Source: Rhabdobacter roseus
Lineage (GTDB): Bacteria > Bacteroidota > Bacteroidia > Cytophagales > Spirosomataceae
Length of the DNA stretch: 64,000 nt
Reading direction: 5' to 3'
NCBI RefSeq assembly: GCF_014202275.1
Contig: NZ_JACHGF010000009.1
Coordinates: 186,001 to 250,000, forward strand
Below are positions 7,498 through 16,800 of this stretch, in pieces. Positions within the stretch are counted from its first letter, which is position 1; each line of letters begins with the position of its first letter. The notes under the pieces are model-generated. The model did not search any database. It was not told the origin of the DNA and saw nothing but the letters and a program-made list of their open reading frames with translations. A program made the translations under genes and the position numbers.

Positions 7498-8470
7498 CGT
7501 ATACTTTTTGGGCGGTTTCGCTGCACCGCCGGTCATGACTATTGATCAGGTCTGCGTATACCAGCAGGGGTGGTACGGTTGGCTGATCGGCTTCCTGTCC
7601 CTGCCAGAACTTCCTGTATACCCGTACGGGGCCTTCCTCATCGGGAATGAGCCGGTAGTTTTTCATCAGCTCGCCGCGGCTTTCCTCGGTGTACAGGGTC
7701 AGCTCGGCGGGTTTCAGGTAGCCCGTCAGCAGTTCCCCGGCCGGTTCGCTTCCCCACAAGGTTTTAGGCGTATTCAGTTTTAGGTTTTTCCAATCGTCAA
7801 ACCCGTCCCTGGCCACGAACCTGAACCGTCCCACGCTCAGGGATGGCTTCAGGGTCTGCCCGTAGGCCGCCGTCCAATGGCCCACTAGTTCATTCAGCCG
7901 CTGGAACTGGTATTCGTTCTTTGATACACTGACCAGGTAGCCTTCCTGCTTCAATCCGTTGATGATATGCGTGATATTACCAATGGACGTACCGGTTTGG
8001 CCGGCAATTTGCCGGTAGGGGAGGTTGATCAGTGCCTGGTCGCGCAGGAACGCAAAGAGAACCCGCAGGCCCGTCTTGGTAAAGGCACGGCTCCGGACCT
8101 GGGGCTTTACCTGCATGGGCTTATTCACCTCAATCCAGAACCACCTTTCTGGGGTTTTCAGGTAGAAGTTCCCGTTGGCTTCCAGGTAGGAGACGTTGTG
8201 GTTTCTCAGCTCCTCCTTGATCTTGGGATACAGCCGACCAGCTATGAGCAGAAAGGGCTGATGCGTTTCACTGAATGCAAAAATCTGGGGCAAAACGTGC
8301 TTTCCGAGCTCTTTTTTTACCTCCACATTAAATTGCAGTACACTTTCCCCAATCCTGACCCGCAAGGTACCATCCAGTCCCTTCTTTGTTTCTTTCTCCC
8401 ATTTCCCTTTGAATTGGGTGGTTTCCAGGAGGTTTTCCAAGGCCGTATGGACGATCTGTTCCTCGGTCAT
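7469..8470 (-). CDS. abiEi: AbiEi-type antitoxin/transcriptional repressor
   Basis: 333 residues, immediately upstream of and overlapping the AbiEii gene. The middle part contains a winged-helix region (LINLPYRQIAGQTGTSIGNITHIINGLKQEG split around residues 150-180), and the C-terminal part ends with PPLLVYADLI and [14 protein letters not shown], typical of AbiEi-like proteins. The N-terminal portion (VEVKKELGKHVLPQI, FLLIAGRLYP) resembles a restriction-endonuclease-fold segment seen in long AbiEi variants. AbiEi antitoxins neutralise AbiEii and repress their own promoter through inverted repeats. A matching repeat array lies directly before the ATG (8471-8505). Confidence 0.85.
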   Translation of the reverse strand: MTEEQIVHTALENLLETTQFKGKWEKETKKGLDGTLRVRIGESVLQFNVEVKKELGKHVLPQIFAFSETHQPFLLIAGRLYPKIKEELRNHNVSYLEANGNFYLKTPERWFWIEVNKPMQVKPQVRSRAFTKTGLRVLFAFLRDQALINLPYRQIAGQTGTSIGNITHIINGLKQEGYLVSVSKNEYQFQRLNELVGHWTAAYGQTLKPSLSVGRFRFVARDGFDDWKNLKLNTPKTLWGSEPAGELLTGYLKPAELTLYTEESRGELMKNYRLIPDEEGPVRVYRKFWQGQEADQPTVPPLLVYADLINSHDRRCSETAQKVYDEYLQTELS

Positions 8471-8505
8471 GTTTACAAAATTTTAGTGTTTACACAAACG
8501 TAAAC
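8471..8505. promoter_or_regulatory. Candidate AbiEi operator (GTTTAC repeats)
   Basis: GTTTACA at 8471-8477, GTTTACAC at 8488-8495 and the inverted GTAAAC at 8500-8505 lie directly against the AbiEi start codon. They form a direct repeat plus a GTTTAC-N6-GTAAAC dyad. Negative autoregulation through inverted repeats is established for AbiEi proteins. The match here is by position and symmetry only. Confidence 0.55.
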
Positions 8506-8531
8506 ATCTTTTATTGATAAACAAAATGTAC

Positions 8532-9694
8532 TCATAATTTAGCCCTCCACTCTCCCATTGGCAAAAAGTACTGCACCCCTTTCGGCTTCACCTGGAAGGT
8601 CAGCGTCTGGGCTAGGTTCTGGATCCGGTGTAGCTCAGGGGTACTTTTGCAGTTGATGACAATATACAGCCAGGCAGAATCACCCAGTTGGGCCAGGCGT
8701 AAGTTGATAGGCAATCGTTTTGGTGTAGCGGTTCTTATATAAGGGTTTGCCCTACCAATCCTTCATGTCTTCCTTCAAGCGCCGGATAAAGAACTTATTG
8801 ATGCCGTTATGCTCTAATTCTTTAATGCGGGTGGAGGCAATCTCATCAGTAGCAAAGATGTCTTCGTCCAGAATTTGCAGCAGTTTCTTGAAGATGTCCG
8901 TCCGACCGCGGTGAGGCGTGGCCGTTAACAACAGAATGTGTTCGCATTGCTGGGATAACAGCTGTGCCGCCTTGTACCGCTGGGAAAGGTACTGCCGGTT
9001 GCCGTAGTCGTAGGCCGACAGCTTGTGGCACTCGTCAATCACGATTAGATCCCAGTGAGAGTTCCCTGCAACATTCAGGACGTCGTCCCTAGAGATAAAA
9101 TCGATGGACGTAACAATCCGCGGAGCGGTATGGAAATATTCGGATCGGAGGAGAACAGACTCCTATTAACAAGCGTGAAGGGGATGTTGAACTTGATAGC
9201 CAACTCATCCTCCTGCCATTGTTTGGTGAGACCTCCGGGCGTAATGATAAGGATGCGCTCGATCAAGCCCCCCAGCAGCATTTCCTTGATCAGTAGGCCG
9301 GTCATGATCGTTTTACCCGCCCCGGTATCGTCGGCCAACAGGAATCGGATTTTTGGCAGGGGCAACAGATATTTGTATACAGCTTCTACCTGGTGTGGGA
9401 GCGGGTCCACGATGCTGCAATTGACGGCAAAGAGAGGATCAAACTGATAGGCAGAGTTGATACGTTCGGCTTCGGCAAACAAGGCAAAATGGACGGGATC
9501 TCCCTCAAAATTGAAAGTACCTCCGCCAGTACTTCGAGTTGCTCAAACTCCGAGACGGAGATAACCTTGGTATTGGTTCGTTTGGTGTTAACGCCCGTAA
9601 ATTTCACGGACACCATGGTGCCCAGGGGCTGGATATGGTTGAGCGTGACAGGTTCGGAGGGGATAAGATTCTTGATAATCTGACCGGGTTGCAT
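8532..9694 (-). pseudogene. Broken SNF2/DEAD-type defence helicase
   Basis: Minus-strand pieces of one large helicase, normally about 1000 residues. From the ATG at 9694: MQPGQIIKNLIPSEPVTLNH; after a frameshift near 9520, DPLPHQVEAVYKYLLPLPKI with Walker A ADDTGAGKT and Ia ITPGGLTKQW; after a second frameshift near 9140, the DECH box (VIDECHKLSA) and LLLTATPHRG. An in-frame TAG follows KEDMKDW near 8752, then KPLYKNRYTKTIAYQL. The frame then jumps by a large internal deletion to a DUF3883-like C-terminus (AWLYIVINCKSTPELHRIQN). Helicases of this kind pair with DUF1156 methylases in defence operons; the DUF1156 remnant lies downstream on the same strand. Clearly non-functional. Confidence 0.85.
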
Positions 9695-9813
9695 GGCGTG
9701 TTGCAAGAGGGACTGTGTTTTATAAGTTGTTTTAAAATAGTACTGGCAGGGGCCCAAAAAAGTACTTATTTCAAATCACCTTGGAGTGACCAAAGTTCAA
9801 GCTTACGTCTCCT

Positions 9814-9936
9814 ATGAGTATTCAACGAAAGAAAGCAAAGCGTAAGAAATATCCTAGTGACATTGGCAAGAATAGCCCAAGAAAACTCAACTCGAATTTA
9901 CCGAAAAGCAAATCGAGGGCAGAGGCGGAAAAGTAG
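9814..9936 (+). pseudogene. Possible N-terminal remnant of an IS5-type transposase
   Basis: A 40-codon frame beginning MSIQRKKAKRKKYPSDIGKN then continuing PRKLNSNLPKSKSRAEAEK and stopping. The KYPSDI...LP.SKS pattern resembles the start of IS5-group transposases, and the next codons after the stop still read VDRSVLGFL. It lies at the right edge of the defence island. No terminal inverted repeats were recognised, so the assignment is tentative. Confidence 0.3.
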
Positions 9937-9988
9937 ATCGTAGCGTATTAGGATTTTTAAGAGTCGATTAACAGCATCATATACGTAG

Positions 9989-10204
9989 TGGACTTGGCTG
10001 CTGCTCTACGATTACTGCATGACCAACCGCTTTGGGGCTTCCTACTCGCCCGATTTGATTCACTGGAGCGTGGAGGAGGACGTAAGCTTTCCGTCGGAAG
10101 CCCGGCACGGCTGCGTTTCGCTCTTAACCTCTAAGGAGGCTAAGGCTTTGCTGCAAAAGTACCCAGGTACCCCCTCAAACGTGCGTTCTTGGCAAGAGCC
10201 ATGA
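9989..10204 (+). pseudogene. C-terminal fragment of a GH43-like glycosidase
   Basis: The open frame reads WTWLLLYDYCMTNRFGASYS, then PDLIHWSVEEDVSFPSEARH and GCVSLLTSKEAKALL to a TGA. The pattern W.L.YD...RFGA..S.DL.HW....VSFP.EARHG is the last blade and tail of secreted five-bladed propeller glycosidases annotated as arabinosidase/GH43. No start or upstream part of the enzyme is present; an in-frame TAG sits at 9986. It is on the same strand as the secreted N-terminal fragment at 5005-5199. Confidence 0.6.
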
Positions 10205-10311
10205 AGCCTGAGCTGGTGTTTTGTGCCGGCATTTTATTCTGTATCGGCACCATTTCTCTTACATCCCTACAACCATTTTGCCACGATAAGGATCATAGTA
10301 TGAGCGAATGA
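10201..10311 (+). other. Small open frame with signal-like sequence
   Basis: The ATG overlaps the glycosidase-fragment stop (ATGA) and gives 36 residues, MKPELVFCAGILFCIGTISL, then a short polar tail. It could be the start of a lost downstream secreted protein or chance. No family recognised. Confidence 0.2.
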
Positions 10312-10340
10312 ATACAGCCATGGATTAAAAGCGTATTTTC

Positions 10341-10766
10341 ATGAAACAAATGCTCTCGTGTAAGACCACATCCGTCACAAAAAATTTCTTGCTTTGCTTC
10401 TTTTTAGTAGCTGGATGTACCGTTTCTGAACCTGATCCGTACGAAGCGGGGAAATGCTACGAAGGTACTTATATAAGGGGATTTTGCCCTAGCGTTGCGG
10501 TTGTATCAGTTACCAATGCAAACATCGGAATCAAATGGGATTACAACGGCAAAAAGTACAGCAATGCACTAGCCATTCATAACTTTGAGATCGACTCGCT
10601 GGGGCCAGATCGTACAATCTACTTTACAATTGACGTTGACGAAACCGCCAAAGGAGGTGAATGTTACCTACCTATTCATTGCCAAATGTGGCTGTTTGAT
10701 ACATCATCACCAGAAGTAGGTATTTGTGCAAAGACCATTTCGAACAGACCTTGTGATCAGTTATAA
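10341..10766 (+). CDS. Small hypothetical lipoprotein
   Basis: 141 residues. An N-terminal signal ends in the lipobox LVAGC (Cys26), so the mature protein is probably anchored in the outer membrane. Six further cysteines are spread through the mature part (KCYEG, FCPSV, ECYLPIHCQ, GICAKT, RPCDQ), suggesting disulfides. No family recognised. Flanked by remnants on the left and by a 230-base gap on the right. The coding call rests on the lipobox and a continuous frame. Confidence 0.65.
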   Translation: MKQMLSCKTTSVTKNFLLCFFLVAGCTVSEPDPYEAGKCYEGTYIRGFCPSVAVVSVTNANIGIKWDYNGKKYSNALAIHNFEIDSLGPDRTIYFTIDVDETAKGGECYLPIHCQMWLFDTSSPEVGICAKTISNRPCDQL

Positions 10767-10997
10767 TACGAATGGTCCTATTCTCCCAAAAATCACAAAA
10801 TTATAAGTACCTTTCCGCCTTCCTGAATTCTCCAAAAGCTTCCCCATCCCTAGCATCGACCAATAATTCCCGGCCCTGGCGCGTTCAATACTAGGACGAA
10901 AACGCCTCAAGTACCTCCGACCCGTCGGGGGTACTTGGGTAGATTTCGGCCCCTGGGTACTTTGTACCAAGTATCATCCAAGCCTATCCGACTTACT

Positions 10998-11939
10998 ATG
11001 CACGTTCTTTTTCCTAAACGCCTCTGGGTACTGGTCCTGATTTTTGTCACGCAGCTCAGCTATGCGCAGTCGGGCCAAGGTACCTCCCGCCGCGCCCAAA
11101 CCGATACGCTGCGCGTGTTCCTGATCGGCAACAGCTTTTCGCAAAACGCCGCCCGCTACCTGCCCCAGCTCGCCGCCCAAGGCGGGCATCCGCTGGTGAT
11201 TGGCCGCGCCGAGCTGGGTGGCTGCTCGCTGGAGCGCCACTGGACCCACGCCGCCGCCTTTGAAGCCAACCCCAACGACCCCAACGGCAGCCCCTATAAA
11301 GATAAATCGCTGCGGCAGCTGCTGTCGGAAGGTACCTGGGACCTCATCACGATTCAGCAAAACTCCATGAACTCGCCCGACCCAGGTACCTACCAGCCCT
11401 ACGCCCGCCAGCTCTACGACTACGTCAAGGCTATCCAGCCGCAAGCCGAGGTGGTGTTGCACCAAACCTGGGCCTACCGCTCCGACGCCGACGGCTACGG
11501 GCAGGTAAGCCCAGGTACCTTTGCCCAGAGCGAGCGCGACATGTGGGAGAAATCGCGGGCGGCCTACCACGCGACGGCCCAAAACCTGGGCGTGCGGGTG
11601 ATCCCCGTGGGCGATGCCTTTTGGGCCGTGAGCTCAGACCCCGCCTGGGGCTACCGCCAGGACCCGAACTATGATTTCAAAGCTCCCAAGTACCCCTCCC
11701 TGCCCAACCAGGCCAACTCGCTGCACGTGGGCTACCGCTGGACCAACGACCAGAAGTGGGGCTTTGATTCGCACCACGCCAACGAGGCCGGTTGCTACCT
11801 GGGTTCGCTGGTGTGGTACACGTTTCTGTTTGGCGATTCGCCCCAAAAGCTCACCTTTGTCCCCGAGCCCGTACCGGCGGTCCTGGCCGCCCAGCTCAAA
11901 AAAGTGGCGGAACAAACCGTGAGCCAGGTACGTAAGTAG
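10998..11939 (+). CDS. Secreted DUF4886 (SGNH-hydrolase-like) protein
   Basis: 313 residues from the ATG at 10998, which opens a signal peptide ending LSYAQ; the longer frame from 10935 is not needed. The SGNH block I is VFLIGNSFSQNA (Ser nucleophile), with ELGGCSLERHW and ITIQQNS following, and DSHHANEAGCYL near the C-terminus gives the D-x-x-H-like pair. DUF4886 proteins are SGNH/GDSL-fold hydrolases often found in glycan loci and thought to remove acyl groups. It sits 28 bases before the first ECF sigma gene on the same strand, so the two may be co-transcribed. Confidence 0.87.
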   Translation: MHVLFPKRLWVLVLIFVTQLSYAQSGQGTSRRAQTDTLRVFLIGNSFSQNAARYLPQLAAQGGHPLVIGRAELGGCSLERHWTHAAAFEANPNDPNGSPYKDKSLRQLLSEGTWDLITIQQNSMNSPDPGTYQPYARQLYDYVKAIQPQAEVVLHQTWAYRSDADGYGQVSPGTFAQSERDMWEKSRAAYHATAQNLGVRVIPVGDAFWAVSSDPAWGYRQDPNYDFKAPKYPSLPNQANSLHVGYRWTNDQKWGFDSHHANEAGCYLGSLVWYTFLFGDSPQKLTFVPEPVPAVLAAQLKKVAEQTVSQVRK

Positions 11940-11967
11940 AGCAGGTACTTCACACAACTCGAAGCCT

Positions 11968-12594
11968 ATGAATGATTTAGCAAACCCCACTGAACATAGC
12001 CGCCTCTGGGACGAATTCCGGGCCGGAAGCCAGGAGGCGTTTTCGCGGATGTACGAACTCTACGCCGAGGATATGTACCGCTACGGCTATAACCTGGTAC
12101 GCAACAAACAGCTGGTGGAAGACTGCCTGCACGAGCTCTTCCTGCACCTGCACAGCCACCGCCGACGCCTGGGTAGCACCGATAACATTCGCTTTTACCT
12201 GTACCTTTCGCTGCGGAGAAGGCTGTTTGACACCGTCCGGAAATCAAATCGCTACCGCTCCGACGAGTACGTTTTTGAAGACGCCGAGTTCCTGATCCAG
12301 CCCTACGAGCAGCAGTGGATTCATGAGCAGTCCGTAGCCTGGCAAAACAAGGTGGTGGTCACGGAGCTGAACAAACTACCCAAGCGGCAAAAAGAAATTC
12401 TGTACCTGGTGTACATGAAAGGCCTTACCTACCAGCAGGCGGCAGAAGTGATGGACATTACGCTCAAGAGCGTCTATAATACCGTGAGCGTGGCGCTGGC
12501 TACGCTGAAAGGGTACCTTAAGGAATCGTTGCAGCCCGAAGGGCTTACCTGGGGCATCGTTGGCTTGTTTCTAAAATATATTCTACATGGCTAA
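11968..12594 (+). CDS. ECF RNA polymerase sigma factor (unit 1)
   Basis: 208 residues with sigma region 2 (FRAGSQEAFSRMYELYAEDM, DCLHELFLHLHSHR) and region 4 (LPKRQKEILYLVYMKGLTYQ, then QAAEVMDITLKSVYNTV). It directs RNA polymerase to target promoters, here most likely those of the SusC/SusD genes downstream. The FecR-type anti-sigma factor follows directly. Normal for Bacteroidota surface-signalling sigma factors. Confidence 0.93.
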   Translation: MNDLANPTEHSRLWDEFRAGSQEAFSRMYELYAEDMYRYGYNLVRNKQLVEDCLHELFLHLHSHRRRLGSTDNIRFYLYLSLRRRLFDTVRKSNRYRSDEYVFEDAEFLIQPYEQQWIHEQSVAWQNKVVVTELNKLPKRQKEILYLVYMKGLTYQQAAEVMDITLKSVYNTVSVALATLKGYLKESLQPEGLTWGIVGLFLKYILHG

Positions 12595-12628
12595 CTACCC
12601 ATCTTCAAGTCCAAACCGGATATTTACC

Positions 12629-13612
12629 ATGAATTACCTCTCCTACGAAATCGACGATTTTTGTCAGGACTCGGACTTCATCGGCTGGGTACTTGCTCCC
12701 GGTCCCGAATCCGATGCTTTCTGGCGCAGTTTTCTGGAAAAGTACCCCCACAAAGCCGCCGCCGTGCAGGCCGCCGCCGAGCGGGTAAGGCTGTTTCAGT
12801 TTCAGGAAATAGAACCCCAACCGAGCGACCTGAACCGCCTCCGCGAGCGCATCTGGAACGACCTCGAAACACCGGTGCTCAGGCTGTCCTGGTGGCAAAA
12901 GCCCGCCTTCCGCGTGGCGGCTACCGTCGCGGTGCTGCTGGTGTCGCTGGGGGTACTTTGGTGGAGCAGGGTACCGGGCGCGTCCCAAACCTTCCAGACC
13001 GACTACGGCCAGGTACAGCGGATCGAGCTGTCGGACGGCTCCGTCGTAACGCTCAACGCGCATTCGTCGCTCAAGGTGGTGGAGAATCTCAAGGACCAGC
13101 CCGTGCGGGAAGTGTGGCTCACGGGCGAGGCGTACTTTGCCGTAGCCAAGCGCCAGGGCGGCAAATTTATCGTGCACACGCCCGAGGCCTCCATTGAGGT
13201 ACTGGGTACGGAGTTCAACGTCAATACCCGCCGCCAGCAAACCAAGGTAGTCCTTCAGGAAGGCAAAATTCAACTCCTCACCGACCAAGCCCCCGCCCTG
13301 ACCATGAAGCCCGGCGACATGGCCACCGTGAAGGAAAACGACCAGGCCGTGCAGTTACAGATTGTCCAACCCGAGCACTACAACGCCTGGAAGGAATCCT
13401 ACCTGGTGCTGGACGACCGCCCCGTGACCGAGATCGTGGACATGCTGGAAGATACCTACGGCCTGCGGGTGCAGTTTGAAAACAAAGTGCTGTTGAGCAA
13501 AAAACTAACGGGCAAGTTGAGCCTGAAAGAAATGGATGATTTCATCGAAAACCTAAGTACCATTCTGGACACGGATGTAGAAAAAACTACCGACGGGTAC
13601 CTGCTTAGGTAA
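12629..13612 (+). CDS. FecR-family anti-sigma factor (unit 1)
   Basis: 327 residues from the ATG at 12629 (MNYLSYEIDDFCQDSDFIGW); an ATG at 12587 that overlaps the sigma stop is possible but adds an untypical leader. A cytoplasmic N-terminal domain binds sigma. One membrane segment lies at about residues 95-113 (RVAATVAVLLVSLGVLWW). The periplasmic FecR domain contains ELSDGSVVTLNAHSSL and VLGTEFNV, and the C-terminal STN-like DUF4974 domain VTEIVDMLEDTYGLRV. It should relay substrate binding at the SusC transporter to the sigma factor. Confidence 0.92.
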   Translation: MNYLSYEIDDFCQDSDFIGWVLAPGPESDAFWRSFLEKYPHKAAAVQAAAERVRLFQFQEIEPQPSDLNRLRERIWNDLETPVLRLSWWQKPAFRVAATVAVLLVSLGVLWWSRVPGASQTFQTDYGQVQRIELSDGSVVTLNAHSSLKVVENLKDQPVREVWLTGEAYFAVAKRQGGKFIVHTPEASIEVLGTEFNVNTRRQQTKVVLQEGKIQLLTDQAPALTMKPGDMATVKENDQAVQLQIVQPEHYNAWKESYLVLDDRPVTEIVDMLEDTYGLRVQFENKVLLSKKLTGKLSLKEMDDFIENLSTILDTDVEKTTDGYLLR

Positions 13613-13673
13613 GTAGGTTCAGGGTACTTTGTCCTCGAAAACCGGCTGTCGGTCAGCCTTTTCGTTAGAAATA

Positions 13674-13711
13674 AAAAAGCGGCCTCAGGGGTGCCTGAGT
13701 GCCGCTTTTTG
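13674..13711 (+). terminator. Terminator/attenuator between FecR and SusC (unit 1)
   Basis: AAAAAGCGGC-CTCAGG (13674-13689), loop GGTG, CCTGAG-T-GCCGCTTTTT. A long, nearly perfect stem with a U-run, about 60 bases after the FecR stop. It should separate the regulator genes from susC or attenuate read-through. Confidence 0.85.
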
Positions 13712-13819
13712 TATAAAAGTTAAACTTTTTCAGAAAATAGTTCATAGAAAACCGGGAAATGTCAGGAAGCAGGCCGTTTAACAACCAGAGGCCTTACCAT
13801 TCATATTCCTGCTTTTACT

Positions 13820-16800
13820 ATGAAAAAACGTATTCCACTGATCCTGTTCCTGGCTCCGCTCCTCGGCGGCCACGGGTTTCAGGAGCTGCACGCACAAACC
13901 ATACTGGCCTACCAACCGCCCCAGGTCGAGAACCGGGCGGTACAAGAAAGCGCCAACAGCCTGATCAACTTACTCAAAAAACTCGAGACGATCCACAAAG
14001 TCAGCTTTGTGTACCAACGCGAGCTGCTGGAGAATAAAACGATTTCGACTTCCATTAACGAAAACGATAAGCCGGAGGCCATTCTGGCGCGGGTACTTCC
14101 GCCCATGAACCTGCGCTACAAAAAGCTCAAAGGCGGCGGCTACGCCATCCTGGCCCGCAAAGCCACCACCCCAGGTACCTCCGCCGAAAGCAAACCCGCC
14201 AGTACCACTACCACGCAGGTACCCCGCGAAAATGTGCCCGCAGGTACCTCCGGCGAAACCGCGCTCGTGTCGCCTCTCCCCCCCAGCCTGGCCCCGAGCC
14301 AGCCGGTCGAGATCACGGTGCAGGGGCGGGTCGTTGACGCCGAAAATGGCGAGGGCCTGCCCGGCGTGAGCATTACCCTGAAAGGTACTACCCGCGGCAC
14401 CAATACGGACGTGAGCGGCAACTACTCCCTGAGCGTCCCGGACGAGCAGGCCGTGCTGGTATTCAGTTTTGTGGGATACCAGGCCCGCGAGGAAGTGGTA
14501 GGTACCCGAACGACCCTCAACGTAACCCTCCGCACCGACAGCCGCGCGCTGGAAGAAGTGGTGGTGGTGGGGTACGGTACCGTCAGGAAAAGTGACCTGA
14601 CGGGCTCGGTGGCGCAGGTAAAATCCCGGGAGATCAACGCCTTCCCGGCGGCCAATCCGCTCCAGGCGCTGTCGGGCCGGGCGGCGGGCGTGCAGGTAAC
14701 CCAAAACAGCGGCGCACCGGGAGCGCCCGTCAGCGTGCGGATTCGGGGTACCAACTCGGTGCAGGGCAGCAACGAGCCGCTTTACGTGGTGGATGGTTTT
14801 CCCATTGCGGGTTCCAACCCGACGATCCTGAACAACGCCGACATCGAGAGCGTGGAGGTACTTAAAGACGCCTCGGCCACGGCCATTTACGGCTCTCGCG
14901 GGGCCAACGGCGTGGTCATTATCACCACCCGACAAGGGAAGGCGGGCATTACGCGGGTTGACTTCGAAACCAGCTACAGCGTACAGACCCTGCGGAAAAG
15001 AATGGACTTGATGAATGCTCAGGAGTATGCCCGGTTTTATAACATCCAGGCCGCCAACGACAACCTCAGCCCCTACTTCACGCAGCAGCAGATCGACGGC
15101 TTCGGCGAGGGCTTCGACTGGCAGGATCTGGTGTTTCGCCGGGCTCCCATGAAAACCACTTCCCTGAATGTTAACGGCGGAAACGAGAAAACCCAGTTTT
15201 CGGTGTCGGGTAGTTTCTTCGGTCAGGACGGCATCATTGTGGGGAGCGACTACAACCGCTACTCGCTCCGGACCAACATCAACCACAAGATGGGCGAGAA
15301 ATTCAGCGTGAACTTGTCAAGTACCCTGAGCCGCCTCAATACCGACCGCCGCGACAACGCCGGTGGGTCACGCGGCAACTCCATGATCTCAGCGGCGCTT
15401 TCGGCCCCGCCCACGCTCACGCCCTTCAATGAGGACGGCTCCTACCGCGTGCTGGCTACGGCCTACCCTTTCGTGGCCACGGACCTGATCAACCCCATTA
15501 ATTTTATCAACGAGCAAACCAACCAGATCCGGGCCAACCGGATTCTGACCAACGCCGCGCTGCTTTTCAACCCCATTCCCGAGCTCACCATTAAGATTTC
15601 GGGCGGGATCGAAAACGCCGACGACCGTACCGACGAATACACCACCCGCAACTACTTCAACTCGCCGGGGAGAGCGTCCATCAGTACCAGCCAGGTAATG
15701 AGCTTGCTGAACGAGAATACCATCAGCTACCAGAAAACCTTTCAGGAAACGCACAGCATCTCGGCCGTAGCCGGTTTTACCTACCAGGATTTTACCACGA
15801 CCTTTCTTTCGGCCACGGGCAACGGTTTCCTGAGCGACATCACCGAAACTGCCAACCTCGGCTCCGCCACGACGCCCGGCATACCGAGCTCGGGCTACTC
15901 CAAGGCGGTGCTGCTGTCGTACCTGGCACGGGTCAACTACGGCTACCAGGACAAGTACCTGCTCACGGCCAGCCTGCGCCGCGACGGCTCCTCGCGCTAC
16001 AGTGAAGGCAACAAATGGGGGCTCTTCCCCTCCGCAGCCGTGGCCTGGCGCGTCTCCAACGAGGAGTTCCTGCGCAACAGCACGCTTATTTCCGAGCTGA
16101 AATTCCGGGCGAGCTGGGGCTTAACCGGCAGCCAGGCCATTTCGCCTTACTCCACGCTCAACCAACTCTCGGCGGGGCGTACGGTATTTAACGACGCGTT
16201 ATTCACCACCTTTGCCCCCGGCACCACCCTGCCCGGCAACCTGAAATGGGAAACCACCGAGCAGATCGACGTTGGAATTGACCTGGGTATCTTCCGCAAC
16301 CGGGTACTTTTCACCGCCGACTACTACATCAAAAACACCCGCGATTTGCTCAATACCGTCCGGCTGCCGTCCTCGCTGGGCTTCACCACGACGATCCAGA
16401 ACGTGGGTGCCGTGCAGAACAAAGGCCTGGAGCTGGGCCTGGATGGCCGGATCTTCACGGGGGCTTTCGAGTGGGACCTCAACGCCAACATCTCGTTTAA
16501 CCGCAACAAAGTAGTGACGCTTTACGGCGGGGACGACATCCTGGGCGGCACCGTCAACGTAGTCGTGGTGAACGACGTAGCCAACATCCTGCGCGAGGGG
16601 CAGCCCATTGGGCGCTTCTGGGGCTACCAGGAAGACGGCTACACCGACCAGGGCCGCATCCGGTTCCGGGATCTGGACGGAGACGGGGCCATTACCCAAA
16701 ACGACAAAACCTACATCGGTGATCCGAATCCGAATTTTATTTATGGCATCAATTCCCGGATGTCGTTCAAGAATTTTGACTTGACGCTATTCATTCAGGG

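Noticed and set aside
7208-8503. Plus-strand frames of about 180-200 residues (6808-7413, 7967-8503) opposite AbiEii and AbiEi
   Set aside because: Both lie opposite well-supported overlapping minus-strand genes and have no motif.
13970-15286. 438-residue minus-strand open frame inside the first SusC gene
   Set aside because: Lies opposite the STN and plug domains; composition is typical of a shadow frame.
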